DNA from: Microbacterium sp. 2FI
GTDB lineage: Bacteria; Actinomycetota; Actinomycetes; Actinomycetales; Microbacteriaceae
Reading direction: 5' to 3'
DNA length: 64,000 bases
Assembly (NCBI RefSeq): GCF_005502885.1
Contig: NZ_SCMR01000007.1
Location: forward strand, 62,001 to 126,000
Both the position numbers and the translations under genes were made by a program. Shown here piece by piece: positions 1-8,696 of this stretch; within the stretch, counting starts at the first letter, position 1; every line of letters begins with the position of its first letter. The notes beneath the pieces were generated by a model that had not been told where the DNA came from, ran no database searches, and saw nothing but the letters and a program-made list of their open reading frames with translations.

Positions 1-1
1 G

Positions 2-1228
2 ATCGGGCTGCAGTCGTGGGACGCGCTGCTGTCGCCGTACGGGCTCATCCTCATCGTCAAGATCGTCGCCCTCGTCGCGCTCGGCGCGCTCGGCGCCTGG
101 TATCGCGCGCGGCTCATCGGCAATCTCAGATCGGATGCCGCCTCCCGCGTCTTCTGGACGCTCATCGCGTTCGAACTCGCGCTCATGGGCGCCGCGAGCG
201 GTGCGGCAGCCGCGCTCGCGCGCACGCCCCCGCCCTCGCCCGCGACGCTTCCATCCGAGCTCACGCCGGCCGAGGTGCTCACCGGCGCGCCACTGCCCCC
301 CGAGCTCACCCCGGAGCGCTGGCTCACGTCGTGGAACATCGATCTGCTGTGGGCGGTGATCGCCGGGTTCGCCGTGTTCTTCTACCTCGCGGGCGTCCTG
401 CGCCTGCACCGGCGCGGCGACGCGTGGCCGATCTATCGCACGATCCTGTGGGTTGCCGGCATGGGGCTTCTCGTGTGGGTGACCGGCGGGGTGGTCAACG
501 TCTACCAGGACTACCTGTTCAGCATCCACATGGTGGGGCACATGCTGCTGACCATGGCGATCCCCCTGCTGCTGGTCGCGGGCGCCCCCGTGACCCTCGC
601 GGCGCGCGCGATCCGCAAGCGCGACGACGAGACCCGAGGCGGGCGCGAGTGGATCCTATGGGCCGTGCACTCGCCGGTCGCGCGCGTGCTCACGAACCCG
701 TTCGTCGCGGCAGGCTTGTTCATCGGGTCGCTGTGGGTCTTCTACTACACCGATCTGTTCCGCTGGACGCTGTACGACCACCTCGGTCACGAGTGGATGA
801 TCGCGCACTTCCTCATCACCGGGTACCTGTTCGTGCTGACGCTCATCGGCATCGACCCGGTGCCGTACCGGCTGCCCTACGCGGGGCGACTGGTGCTCCT
901 CATCGGCATCATGGCGATGCACGCGTTCTTCGGCATCGCCATCATGATGCAGTCGGGGCTCATGGTCGCCGAGTGGTTCGGGTCGATGGGGCGCACGTGG
1001 GGTGCGACCCCGCTCGAGGACCAGTACGCCGGCGGCGGCATCGCGTGGTCGATCGGCGAGATCCCGACGCTGATCCTCGCGATCACCGTCGCGATCCAGT
1101 GGAGCCGCACCGATGCCCGCGATCAGAAGCGCCGCGACCGGCACGCCGATCGCACGGGGGACGCCGAACTCGAGGAGTACAACGCGCGGCTCGCGGCGCT
1201 GGCCGAACGCGACGCACGGCAGCGCTGA
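2..1228 (+). CDS. CopD/CtaG-type copper and cytochrome c oxidase assembly membrane protein (5' partial)
   Basis: The reading frame is open from base 2, so the gene begins before the window; 408 residues are visible. The first ~65 residues are the end of a CopD-like helical domain. After a Pro/Ala-rich linker come about seven hydrophobic segments of the CtaG (caa3 assembly) family, with conserved histidines in 'SIHMVGHMLL', 'GHEWMIAHF' and 'AMHAFFG'. CtaG-family proteins help deliver copper to cytochrome c oxidase, and fusion to CopD is common in Actinobacteria. The C-terminus is a charged cytoplasmic tail. The family call is firm; whether it serves the oxidase or copper homeostasis cannot be told from sequence. 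Confidence 0.88.
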   Translation: MGLQSWDALLSPYGLILIVKIVALVALGALGAWYRARLIGNLRSDAASRVFWTLIAFELALMGAASGAAAALARTPPPSPATLPSELTPAEVLTGAPLPPELTPERWLTSWNIDLLWAVIAGFAVFFYLAGVLRLHRRGDAWPIYRTILWVAGMGLLVWVTGGVVNVYQDYLFSIHMVGHMLLTMAIPLLLVAGAPVTLAARAIRKRDDETRGGREWILWAVHSPVARVLTNPFVAAGLFIGSLWVFYYTDLFRWTLYDHLGHEWMIAHFLITGYLFVLTLIGIDPVPYRLPYAGRLVLLIGIMAMHAFFGIAIMMQSGLMVAEWFGSMGRTWGATPLEDQYAGGGIAWSIGEIPTLILAITVAIQWSRTDARDQKRRDRHADRTGDAELEEYNARLAALAERDARQR

Positions 1229-1243
1229 GCATCGCCGCCGGCC

Positions 1244-2338
1244 TCAGGGACTCGCGCTGGTGTCGGGGCCGCCGACGGTGATCGACACGCTGCCGTCGGG
1301 GTTCACGGTGATTCCGCCGGTGAGGATGAACGGCACGTCTTCGCTCACCTCGGTCACGGTCCCGTCGAACAGCGAGAGGACGTCGACGTCGATGCGCGCC
1401 GTCGCCTCGGTGGGCGGGATGCGCCAGCCCGCGCCGTCGGGCTCGACGGCGATCACCGGCTGCTCGGCGATCGACCACTGCGGCAGCGAGTCGATGCGGT
1501 CCTGCACGACGTAGCCGAAGGGGCATGCGGTGGGCTGCAGCACCTCCTGCACGGCGCACTCGGTCAGGAAGTCCTCGACCCGCTCCTGCACGATCGCGAC
1601 GAACGCCTCGGTCGGCTGCGCCTGGATCTCGACGGGGATCTCGTGCAGCGGAGCATCGGACAGCACCGCCGCCCCCGGCGTCGCCGAGATCGCGGTGTCG
1701 ACCGAGACCGAGTACAGGCCGGGCGAGAACATCAGCAGCGGGATCGGGGCGAGGGGATCGGCATCCACCCCATCGGGCGAGACCTGGCGCTTGTCGATCT
1801 CGAAGCCGTTCACGATGAACTTCATCGAGCCGTTCACGACGAGATCCATCACGGCGAGGGGACTCGTCGCGAAGCGCCACGTGGGGGCGGGGCCGACCGA
1901 CCCCTCGCGGGCGACGTCGAAGGTGGTGGTTCCGGGGATGCCGCCGGCCTTGTAGGTGACCGTCACGCGAGTGACGCCGCCGTCCGTCGTCTCGGAGATC
2001 ACATCGATCTCGGTGAGTGTCGCCAGCGCGGTCGGGCGCAGGAGCGCCTCGGAGGCCTGCGGTGTGAGGCCCGCCGCCTCGAGGTCGACCGAGTCGACGG
2101 TCACGCCGGGAACGGCCAGCGCCTCGGCGGCGCGGCCGTCTGCCAGCATCCCGACATAGCGTTCGACGAAGGCGGTCGGGCTGTAGAACTCGCGGTAGAT
2201 CGTCGCGACCGCCGCCCACACCGCGCCGGCGAGGAGCACCCCCACGATCGCGAGCAGCGTCAGATCGACGGCGAGACGGCGGGCGCGACGCGGGCGGGGT
2301 GCGCTCGGCTCCCCCGGGTCGTGCGCCCCTTGGTCCAC
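1244..2338 (-). CDS. Membrane-anchored hypothetical protein with one N-terminal TM helix
   Basis: 364 residues. A basic N-terminus (about 1-22) is followed by a single hydrophobic segment (about 24-46) and a long soluble, probably extracellular domain rich in Val, Thr and Asp. The domain has beta-strand-like alternation and a few cysteines ('LTECAVQEVLQPTACPFGY') that could form a disulfide. I do not recognise a catalytic motif or named domain. The GTG start is chosen because a TAGACT hexamer lies exactly 6 bases upstream (2345-2350), the leaderless pattern seen elsewhere in the window. It is divergent from the helicase gene and shares an 86-base intergenic region with it. Confidence 0.8.
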   Translation of the reverse strand: MDQGAHDPGEPSAPRPRRARRLAVDLTLLAIVGVLLAGAVWAAVATIYREFYSPTAFVERYVGMLADGRAAEALAVPGVTVDSVDLEAAGLTPQASEALLRPTALATLTEIDVISETTDGGVTRVTVTYKAGGIPGTTTFDVAREGSVGPAPTWRFATSPLAVMDLVVNGSMKFIVNGFEIDKRQVSPDGVDADPLAPIPLLMFSPGLYSVSVDTAISATPGAAVLSDAPLHEIPVEIQAQPTEAFVAIVQERVEDFLTECAVQEVLQPTACPFGYVVQDRIDSLPQWSIAEQPVIAVEPDGAGWRIPPTEATARIDVDVLSLFDGTVTEVSEDVPFILTGGITVNPDGSVSITVGGPDTSASP

Positions 2339-2424
2339 CAGCCCAGTCTAGGAAGTCGCGGCGACTCTCCACGGATGCGGCGGGCGGGCACGGTGAGCGG
2401 GGTTCGCGTGACTACCATGTACCG

Positions 2425-3789
2425 GTGACCACGCCTCCCCTCTCGGCCGAGCAGGAGGCCCTGTTCCGCCTGATCGAGGACACGCGCGAGCACGTCTTCG
2501 TCACCGGACGCGCCGGCACCGGCAAGTCGACGCTCCTGCAGCACCTCGCGTGGCACACGAAGAAGCAGATCGCGGTGTGCGCACCGACGGGGGTCGCGGC
2601 GCTCAACGTCGAGGGGCAGACGATCCACTCGCTCTTCCGCCTTCCCATCGGCCTGATCGCGAACGGCGAGATCGATCAATCGGATGCTGCGCGCAAGATC
2701 CTGAACGCGATCGACACGCTCGTGATCGACGAGATCTCGATGGTCAACGCCGACCTCATGGACGCGATCGACCGGTCGCTGCGGCAGGCGCGCGGCCGCC
2801 GCGCCGAGCCGTTCGGCGGCACCCAGATCGTGATGTTCGGCGATCCGTACCAGTTGGCGCCGGTGCCACCGCGTGGCGACGAGCTGCGCTACATCCGCGA
2901 CCACTACCGCTCGTTCTGGTTCTTCGACGCGAGGGTGTGGGTGGGCGAGGCCGCCGGCGACGGGATCATCGACATCGGCTCGTACGGCGCCGACCTGCAT
3001 GTGCGCGAACTCGTCGACATCCACCGGCAGGCCGACCCCGCGTTCAAGGCGATGCTCAACGCGGTGCGGCACGGGCGCGTCACCGCCGACATCGCGAAGA
3101 TCCTCAATGACACCGGGGCCCGGACGCCCCCCGACCCCGCCGACGGCGAGCACCCGATCATCACGCTCGCGACCCGCAACGACATCGTGAACAACATCAA
3201 CCGGCGGCACCTCACCGAGCTCATCGGCCGTGAGCAGACCGCGACCGCCGAGATCACGGGCGACTTCGGGCGCGGCGAGGCGTCGTATCCGGCCGACGTC
3301 GATCTGAAGCTCAAGGTCGGCGCGCAGGTGATGTTCCTGCGCAACGACACGCAGTCGTTCGGCGAGCCGCCGCGGTGGGTGAACGGCACGATCGGCACCG
3401 TCACCCGGATCGCGGGCGGCACGGTGCGCGTCGACGTCGACGGCGACGAGTTCGACGTCGAGCCGGCGGTGTGGGAGAGGTTCCGCTACGCCTACGACGC
3501 CGGATCGAAGTCGCTCTCGCGCGAGATCGTGGCCGAGTTCACCCAGTTCCCGCTGCGGCTCGCGTGGGCCGTGACGATCCACAAGTCGCAGGGCAAGACC
3601 TATGACAGGGCGGTCATCGACCTGGGCTCGGGCGCCTTCGCGCCGGGGCAGACGTACGTGGCGCTGTCGAGGCTGACATCGCTGGACGGACTGTACCTGT
3701 CGCGTCCGCTGCGCCCGAGCGACATCCGCGTCGACCCGGACGTCGCGCGCTGGATGGCGGGCGCTTCGCGCCCGTCCCCCGCGTCCTGA
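2425..3789 (+). CDS. PIF1/RecD-like AAA ATPase (DNA helicase family)
   Basis: 454 residues from GTG 2425. Walker A 'GRAGTGKST' lies at residues 28-36, Walker B 'LVIDEISM' near 100, motif III 'FGDPYQLAPVPP' near 140, and the C-terminal superfamily-1 motif 'VTIHKSQGKTYDRAV' near 415. These define PIF1-type 5'-3' SF1 helicases. An upstream in-frame extension to 2299 exists but is low-complexity and overlaps the divergent promoter. GTG 2425 follows TACCAT (2413-2418) by 6 bases, which fits a leaderless start. Its cellular role (replication stress, G-quadruplexes or a narrower accessory function) cannot be assigned. Confidence 0.9.
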   Translation: MTTPPLSAEQEALFRLIEDTREHVFVTGRAGTGKSTLLQHLAWHTKKQIAVCAPTGVAALNVEGQTIHSLFRLPIGLIANGEIDQSDAARKILNAIDTLVIDEISMVNADLMDAIDRSLRQARGRRAEPFGGTQIVMFGDPYQLAPVPPRGDELRYIRDHYRSFWFFDARVWVGEAAGDGIIDIGSYGADLHVRELVDIHRQADPAFKAMLNAVRHGRVTADIAKILNDTGARTPPDPADGEHPIITLATRNDIVNNINRRHLTELIGREQTATAEITGDFGRGEASYPADVDLKLKVGAQVMFLRNDTQSFGEPPRWVNGTIGTVTRIAGGTVRVDVDGDEFDVEPAVWERFRYAYDAGSKSLSREIVAEFTQFPLRLAWAVTIHKSQGKTYDRAVIDLGSGAFAPGQTYVALSRLTSLDGLYLSRPLRPSDIRVDPDVARWMAGASRPSPAS

Positions 3790-3818
3790 ACGCATGCCTC
3801 CTCGGCGAGACTGCAGTG

Positions 3819-3859
3819 GAGCGCCGAGACCGCAACCGCGGGCCGAAGTCTCGGCGCTC
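3819..3859. terminator. 12-bp inverted repeat between convergent genes
   Basis: GAGCGCCGAGAC (3819-3830) and its exact reverse complement (3848-3859) flank a 17-base spacer. It lies between the helicase gene and the convergent heme oxygenase gene, where a bidirectional terminator is expected, but no U-run follows on either strand. Its CGAGAC/GTCTCG core resembles the palindromes near 49.95 kb and 63.5 kb. Confidence 0.5.
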
Positions 3860-3886
3860 GGTTGAAGTCTCGCGAGGGAACGGAGG

Positions 3887-4546
3887 TCAGGCGACCGCCG
3901 ACGCGTTCGCCTTCGCCGAAGCGAGGTCGTCGAAGAGCTCGGTGTTGAAGCGATACGCCAGCAGGACCTCGTCGATCACGCGGTCCTGCTCCTCGGCGTC
4001 CCACGGCGCCGCGTCGAGCTGCTCGCGGTAGACCTCCTTGAACGCCTTCGGGTCGGCGATGTCGTCGAAGAGGTAGAACCCGATGCCGTTCGTCTCGAAG
4101 CCGAAGCGGCGCGCCATCAGCCGACCGATGAACTGCCCGCCCGAGAGATCGCCGAGGTAGCGCGTGTAGTGGTGCGCGACGAAGCCGCCCGCCCATGTCG
4201 CGCCGACCTCGTTGATGCGGTCGACGTAGCGACGGGTGGTTTCGAGCGGGGTGACGGTCTCGCGCCAGTCCGGCCCCACGAGGAACTCGAGGTCGGCCTC
4301 GAGCGCCGGAAGGCGCGTGAGCTTGTCGGTGATGAAGACGGCGGCGACCGGGTCGTTGCGCATCTGATCGGCGGTGCGCTCGAGTGCCTCGTAGATGAAC
4401 CAGTGCTGGACGACGAGGGCGACATAGTCCTCGCGCGTTCCCTCGCCCTTCATGAGATCGGCCATGAAGCCGGCGTGCTCACTCGAGGAGTGCGCGCGGC
4501 TGGAACGCTCGCGCAGCGCGGTGGAGAACGGGATCGGGTCGCTCAT
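3887..4546 (-). CDS. hmuO: Heme oxygenase (biliverdin-forming)
   Basis: 219 residues, the usual length for bacterial HO-1-type enzymes such as HmuO. The proximal heme ligand is His19 in 'SRAHSSSEHAGFM', and the distal-helix signature 'YLGDLSGGQ' is intact. The enzyme opens heme to biliverdin, CO and Fe2+ in the cytoplasm, probably for iron acquisition. A DUF2470 gene linked to heme use lies 62 bases upstream on the same strand. A TACAAT hexamer sits 6 bases before the ATG, so the mRNA is probably leaderless. An inverted repeat resembling an iron-regulator box overlaps the promoter. The family is certain; iron control is inferred. Confidence 0.95.
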   Translation of the reverse strand: MSDPIPFSTALRERSSRAHSSSEHAGFMADLMKGEGTREDYVALVVQHWFIYEALERTADQMRNDPVAAVFITDKLTRLPALEADLEFLVGPDWRETVTPLETTRRYVDRINEVGATWAGGFVAHHYTRYLGDLSGGQFIGRLMARRFGFETNGIGFYLFDDIADPKAFKEVYREQLDAAPWDAEEQDRVIDEVLLAYRFNTELFDDLASAKANASAVA

Positions 4547-4552
4547 CCCGTC

Positions 4553-4578
4553 ATTGTAGGGGACTTAGGGCGTCCTAA
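4553..4578 (-). promoter_or_regulatory. Probable heme oxygenase promoter with a TTAGG-N4-CCTAA operator
   Basis: On the minus strand the -10 hexamer TACAAT (4558-4553) ends 6 bases before the ATG. Just upstream, TTAGG-N4-CCTAA (4578-4565) covers the spacer. The flanking bases extend one arm to TAGGTTAG, as in DtxR/IdeR iron boxes, but the second arm is imperfect. Iron-responsive repression is a reasonable inference, not a demonstration. Confidence 0.45.
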
Positions 4579-4608
4579 CCTAGCGTGCGATCTCGCTGTG
4601 GCTCGCCG

Positions 4609-4932
4609 TCACGCGTGGGGACGGGGAGTGATGCCGAGGCGCCGGCACGCTTCGTCGTACAGCGCCACGATCTCGCGGCGAACCTCAGGACGCTCGGTGA
4701 TGGCGCCGCCCGGCCACGGGGCGGTCACCTCGATGACGTCGCCGCCTGCGAGGTCTGCCCGCCAGGTGCCCCCCTCGCCGTCGAAGTCGGTCATCGAGGC
4801 CGCGGAGATGGCGGCGGAAGTGTCGGCGTCGGGCGCGAAGGCGCGAGCGATGAGCAGGTTGTCGCCGGCGTGGTCGCCGTTCATGTGCCCGAGCACGCCG
4901 GCCAGCGCGGCGTCGTCGAATCGATACGTCAT
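4609..4932 (-). CDS. DUF2470 protein (heme-utilisation-associated)
   Basis: 107 residues with the DUF2470 pattern: N-terminal 'HMNGDHAGDNLLIARAF', then 'MTDFDGEGGTWRADL', and a helical C-terminus. DUF2470 forms the C-terminal part of HugZ/HutZ heme-degrading proteins, where the HMN...DH segment helps bind heme. Stand-alone copies next to heme oxygenase genes suggest an accessory role in heme iron release. The ATG at 4932 is preferred over GTG 4938 because TAGCAT (4939-4944) lies 6 bases before it. The gene is just upstream of hmuO and the two probably act together. Confidence 0.8.
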   Translation of the reverse strand: MTYRFDDAALAGVLGHMNGDHAGDNLLIARAFAPDADTSAAISAASMTDFDGEGGTWRADLAGGDVIEVTAPWPGGAITERPEVRREIVALYDEACRRLGITPRPHA

Positions 4933-5010
4933 GACCACATGCTACGGATGGGTGTGACGAGGACGCGACGCGGTGTGTTTGAATTCATTGCAGATCATCG
5001 GGGGGTGAGA

Positions 5011-6282
5011 ATGCGGCACCGGACCAGCCGAAAGCGCGTAGGAGCGCTGCTCGCCGGTGCCCTCACGGCGGCGATCGTCGTGCTCGCCGGCTGCTCCGCT
5101 GACACGCACGTCGACATCGACGTTCCCCCGCAGACGGACGTCGCGCTCGCCGAAGAGACGGTGCAGCAGCTCCAGGATGCCGTGACCGCGGCTATGACGG
5201 CATCCGGTTCGTCCGGCGCGATCGTCGGCGTGTGGGCACCGTGGAGCGGCAGCTGGGTGGCTGCGCTCGGAACGCAGACGCCGGGCGGCGCGCCCGTCAC
5301 GACCGACATGACCTTCCCCGCGACGAAGATGACGCGCGCGATGACCTGCGACGTCCTCTACGCCCTGGCAGAGCGCGGCACCGTCGCCCTCGACGACAGC
5401 GTCGACGAGTACGTCTCCGGCGTGCCGGCGCTCGCCGACGTGACCCTCGAGCAGCTGTGCGACAGCACGTCGGGACTCGGGTCGTACACTCCCCACCTGT
5501 TCGGGACGTGGGTTCAGAACCCCGAGCGGGCGTGGAAGCCGCGTGAGCTCGCGAGCTTCGGCATCGGCAAGGAGCGTGACAGCGAGGCCGGCGCCGCCTA
5601 CCTCGATTCGGACGCCGGGTATGTGCTCCTGGGGCTCGCGCTCGAGCGCGCCGCCGGCATGACCGCGGCTGAGCTCATCGCCGAGCACGTCGTCGACCCG
5701 CTCGACCTCGACGCCACGGCGCTCGAGGCGACGCCCTCCGATGCCGTGCGGCTGACCGGCCTTCACTCGCGGACGCTCGAGGGCGGCGGACGCGACTGCG
5801 CCGAGCCGCTGGACGTCACCGAAACCTCGCTGAGCATCGGCTTCACCGATTCGGGGGTCCTCACCGACATCGACGACCTCGGCCGATACGCCCAGGCACT
5901 GGCTTCGGGCGCCCTGGTTCCTGATGATGCCGAGAGGTTCGCCGATCCCCTCGCCCCGTCGAGCGGCGCACTGTCGTGGAACATGCGCGCCGGCGGCGCG
6001 GTGCTGGCAGGATCGCTGATCGGCCAGGCCGGAGCGCTCCCCGGGTACATCACGGCGGCCTTCTCCGACCCCGACACCGGGCTGACGGTCGCGCTCGTGC
6101 TGAACAACTCCGCCGCGTCGGGAAGCGTCGGGACGTATCTGGCGTGGGAACTCGCGGCGATCGCCTCGAAGGCACCCGCGGTGGCCGGAGAGTCCGCGCC
6201 GGCTGCAGGCCTCCCGTGGACCGCTGAGCAGCAGCACGCGGCCATCGCAGAGCGGGCGATCTGCGCGGCCCCCGCCGAGTGA
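5011..6282 (+). CDS. Lipoprotein with beta-lactamase/DD-peptidase fold lacking catalytic motifs
   Basis: 423 residues from ATG 5011 (upstream GGGGGTGAG as ribosome site). A lipoprotein signal ends in 'VVLAGC' with Cys28. The rest aligns with serine beta-lactamase-like D-Ala-D-Ala carboxypeptidases ('VGVWAP', 'LEQLCDSTSGL', 'AGYVLLGLALERAAG', 'GYITAAFSDPDTGLTVALVLN'). However, the SxxK nucleophile motif, expected after 'DMTF', reads Lys106-Met-Thr-Arg109. The YxN motif reads 'YLD' and the HTG/HxG motif reads 'GQAG'. All three active-site motifs are therefore replaced, and I predict a binding or scaffold protein in the envelope, not an active hydrolase. The reading frame is intact. It is followed 12 bases later by the EamA gene. 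Confidence 0.85.
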   Translation: MRHRTSRKRVGALLAGALTAAIVVLAGCSADTHVDIDVPPQTDVALAEETVQQLQDAVTAAMTASGSSGAIVGVWAPWSGSWVAALGTQTPGGAPVTTDMTFPATKMTRAMTCDVLYALAERGTVALDDSVDEYVSGVPALADVTLEQLCDSTSGLGSYTPHLFGTWVQNPERAWKPRELASFGIGKERDSEAGAAYLDSDAGYVLLGLALERAAGMTAAELIAEHVVDPLDLDATALEATPSDAVRLTGLHSRTLEGGGRDCAEPLDVTETSLSIGFTDSGVLTDIDDLGRYAQALASGALVPDDAERFADPLAPSSGALSWNMRAGGAVLAGSLIGQAGALPGYITAAFSDPDTGLTVALVLNNSAASGSVGTYLAWELAAIASKAPAVAGESAPAAGLPWTAEQQHAAIAERAICAAPAE

Positions 6283-6294
6283 ACCGGTGATCCG

Positions 6295-7170
6295 GTGACG
6301 CCCCGCACGGGCGTGAACCCTGCGATCCTGCTGGTCATCGCGGGCCTCGCGTGCCAGGAGATCGGGGCCGCGATCGCTGTCCTCCTGTTCCCCGCGGTCG
6401 GGCCGCTCGGAATGGTGATGCTGCGCCTGACGTTCTCGGCGCTCATCCTTCTCGCCATCGCGCGGCCGGCGCTGCGCGGACACGCACGCGCGGACTGGAT
6501 GGCGGTGGTGTGGTTCGGCGTCGTGCTCGTCGCGATGAACAGCCTCTTCTATCTCGCACTCGAACGACTGACGCTCGGCGTCACGGTGACGATCGAGGTG
6601 CTGGGGCCTCTCGTGCTGTCGATCGTCGCGAGCAGGCGGGCATCGGCATGGCTCTGGGCAATTCTCGCGCTCGCCGGCGTCGTCGCCCTCGGCGGCGGCG
6701 GATGGGATCGCCTGGATCCCCTGGGCGTGGCGTTCGCCCTCGGAGCCGCGGCGAGCTGGGCGTTCTACATCCTCGCCTCGTCGCGGGTCGGGCGCGCGTT
6801 CCCCAAGCTCGACGGGCTCGCCCTCGCGATGGCGGTGGGCGCGGTGCTGTCGCTGCCCTTCGGGATCGCGGATGCCGGAGCCTCGCTCCTGCGGATCGAG
6901 ATCATCGCGCTCGGTGCGGCGGTGGCGATCCTGTCGTCGACGATCCCCTACGCCCTCGAGCTCATCGCACTGCGGCGCCTGCCGGCCGCGGTCTTCGCGA
7001 TCCTGATGAGCCTCGCACCTGCCACCGCGGCCATAGCGGGGTTCGTATTCCTGGGTCAACATATGTCATGGCTCGAGATCGTGGGCATCGCTCTCGTCAT
7101 CGCCGCGAGCATCGGCGCGGTGCGCTCCTCGGCGCGTGCCGCGCGTGAGGCGGCTGAGCCGGTCGCCTGA
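6295..7170 (+). CDS. EamA/DMT-family exporter (RhtA-like)
   Basis: 291 residues with about ten hydrophobic segments arranged as two EamA repeats (roughly 10-130 and 145-280). 'LGVTVTIEVLGPLVLSIV' and 'TIPYALELIALRRLPAAVFAILMSLAPA' are typical of RhtA-type threonine/homoserine exporters in the drug/metabolite transporter superfamily. GTG start, 12 bases after the preceding lipoprotein gene, probably co-transcribed. The substrate is not determined by sequence; amino-acid efflux is the family precedent. Confidence 0.88.
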   Translation: MTPRTGVNPAILLVIAGLACQEIGAAIAVLLFPAVGPLGMVMLRLTFSALILLAIARPALRGHARADWMAVVWFGVVLVAMNSLFYLALERLTLGVTVTIEVLGPLVLSIVASRRASAWLWAILALAGVVALGGGGWDRLDPLGVAFALGAAASWAFYILASSRVGRAFPKLDGLALAMAVGAVLSLPFGIADAGASLLRIEIIALGAAVAILSSTIPYALELIALRRLPAAVFAILMSLAPATAAIAGFVFLGQHMSWLEIVGIALVIAASIGAVRSSARAAREAAEPVA

Positions 7171-7203
7171 CCGCGCCGTCGTCCGGACGCTACGATCTCG
7201 AGC

Positions 7204-8568
7204 ATGCTTCCCGATCCCCTCGCGTCCGCGACCGAGCTGGCGGAAGGGCTCCGCACCGGCGGGTATACGTCGACAGAGCTCACCGAGGCCGCCATCGCGC
7301 GCATCGAGGAGATGGATGCCGCCGTGAACGCGGTCGTCGTGCGCGACTTCATCCGCGCCCGCCAGGAAGCGGCTGCGGCTGACGCCGCGCTTGCGCGCGG
7401 CGAGCAGCGACGGCTTCTCGGCATCCCGATCACGGTGAAGGAGAGCTTCGACCTGCGAGGCCACGCCACGACGTGGGGCGTCGAGGAGTTCCGCGGGCAT
7501 CGCGCCGACCGCGACGCGCTGCCGGTTCGACGGCTGACGGATGCCGGCGCCGTGTTGCTCGGCAAGACGAACGTTCCGGTGTGGCTCGATGACTGGCAGT
7601 CCGACAACCCGGTCTACGGCCGCACCCGCAATCCGTATGACCTCTCGCGCACACCGGGGGGATCGTCCGGCGGCTCCGCGGTCGCGGTCGCGCTCGGGTT
7701 CTCGGCGCTCGAACTCGGATCCGACATCGGCGGCTCGGTCAGAGTGCCGGCCGCCTTCTGCGGTGTATTCGGTCACAAACCCACGTGGGGGCTTCTCGCC
7801 TCAGACGGACATTCCCCCGCCGGCATGATCGGCGAGCCGCCCCCGCTCGCGGTGATCGGCCCGCTCGCGCGAACGGCTGAAGACCTCGATCTCGCGCTGC
7901 GCATCCTCGCCGGCCGCGACGATCTCGCACCCGGGGGTTGGGCGGAACTGCCCGCTCCTCGGCACGCCAGGCTTGCGGACTACCGGGTGCTGGTGCTCGA
8001 CGCGCATCCGGCGGCGAGGACCCAGCAGATCGTGCGCGACGCGGTACAGGATGCCGCCGCGCGAGCCGCGGCGGCAGGGGCATCGGTGTCGCGCGCATCG
8101 GAGCTGCTCCCCGATCTCGCCCGCGCGTACGATGACTACCGCGCGATGCTCGCGGCCGTGGGATCGCGCCGATCGCCGGTGACCGAGGCCTCCATGCCGG
8201 TTCAGGAATGGTTCGCGCTCCTCGATCGGCAGCGGATCGTCCGCCGACAGTGGTCTGCGCTGTTCGAGGAGTTCGATGTGGTCTTGGCGCCCGTCTACGG
8301 CACCGTCGCCTTTCCGCTTTCGGACGAGCCCGACAATGAGCGCCGTCAGCTTGAGATCGACGGCAGTCTGGAGCCGTACGACACCCAGCTCGCGTGGCCG
8401 TCGATCGCGACCTTCGCGAACCTCCCCGCGACCGCGGCGCCGGTCGGTGTGACAGCTGGGGGCCTGCCGCTCTCGGTGCAGGTGATCGGGCCGCACCGGG
8501 GCGACCGCACGACGATCGCCTTCGCCGGGCTCATCGCCCGCGAGACCGCCCCGCCGCCCGGGGCGTGA
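7204..8568 (+). CDS. Amidase signature family hydrolase
   Basis: 454 residues. The Ser-cisSer-Lys triad of amidase-signature enzymes is present: Lys in 'GIPITVKESFD', the Gly/Ser-rich block 'TPGGSSGGSAVAVALG', and the nucleophile in 'GSDIGGSVRVPAAFCGVFGHKPTWG'. Such enzymes hydrolyse carboxylic amides; GatA and AtzF are relatives, but no GatB/C partner is nearby, so this is a free-standing amidase of unknown substrate. TACGAT (7191-7196) lies 7 bases before the ATG, suggesting a leaderless transcript. Confidence 0.92.
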   Translation: MLPDPLASATELAEGLRTGGYTSTELTEAAIARIEEMDAAVNAVVVRDFIRARQEAAAADAALARGEQRRLLGIPITVKESFDLRGHATTWGVEEFRGHRADRDALPVRRLTDAGAVLLGKTNVPVWLDDWQSDNPVYGRTRNPYDLSRTPGGSSGGSAVAVALGFSALELGSDIGGSVRVPAAFCGVFGHKPTWGLLASDGHSPAGMIGEPPPLAVIGPLARTAEDLDLALRILAGRDDLAPGGWAELPAPRHARLADYRVLVLDAHPAARTQQIVRDAVQDAAARAAAAGASVSRASELLPDLARAYDDYRAMLAAVGSRRSPVTEASMPVQEWFALLDRQRIVRRQWSALFEEFDVVLAPVYGTVAFPLSDEPDNERRQLEIDGSLEPYDTQLAWPSIATFANLPATAAPVGVTAGGLPLSVQVIGPHRGDRTTIAFAGLIARETAPPPGA

Positions 8569-8580
8569 TGCCCATCACTG

Positions 8581-8660
8581 CGAGCGCACGGCTTGCCTGC
8601 GAGTGCACGGCTTCCCGACGCGCGCAAGCCGTGCACTCGACGCCAGGCCGTGCACTCGAG
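8581..8660. repeat. Intergenic cluster of GAGTGCACGG-type inverted repeats
   Basis: GAGTGCACGGCTT (8601-8613) and its exact reverse complement (8626-8638) flank a 12-base loop. Shorter copies of the same word occur just before (8581-8595) and after (8647-8660). It sits between the amidase and a PfkB kinase gene on the same strand. It could be a rho-independent-like hairpin without a U-run, or a REP-type element. Confidence 0.6.
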
Positions 8661-8696
8661 GCCGAGCCACGCCGGCGCGCCTGATTGACTGAAAGA

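Noticed and set aside
8581..8660. CRISPR array
   Set aside because: Repeats are few, inverted, uneven in length and without spacers of constant size; no cas genes are present.
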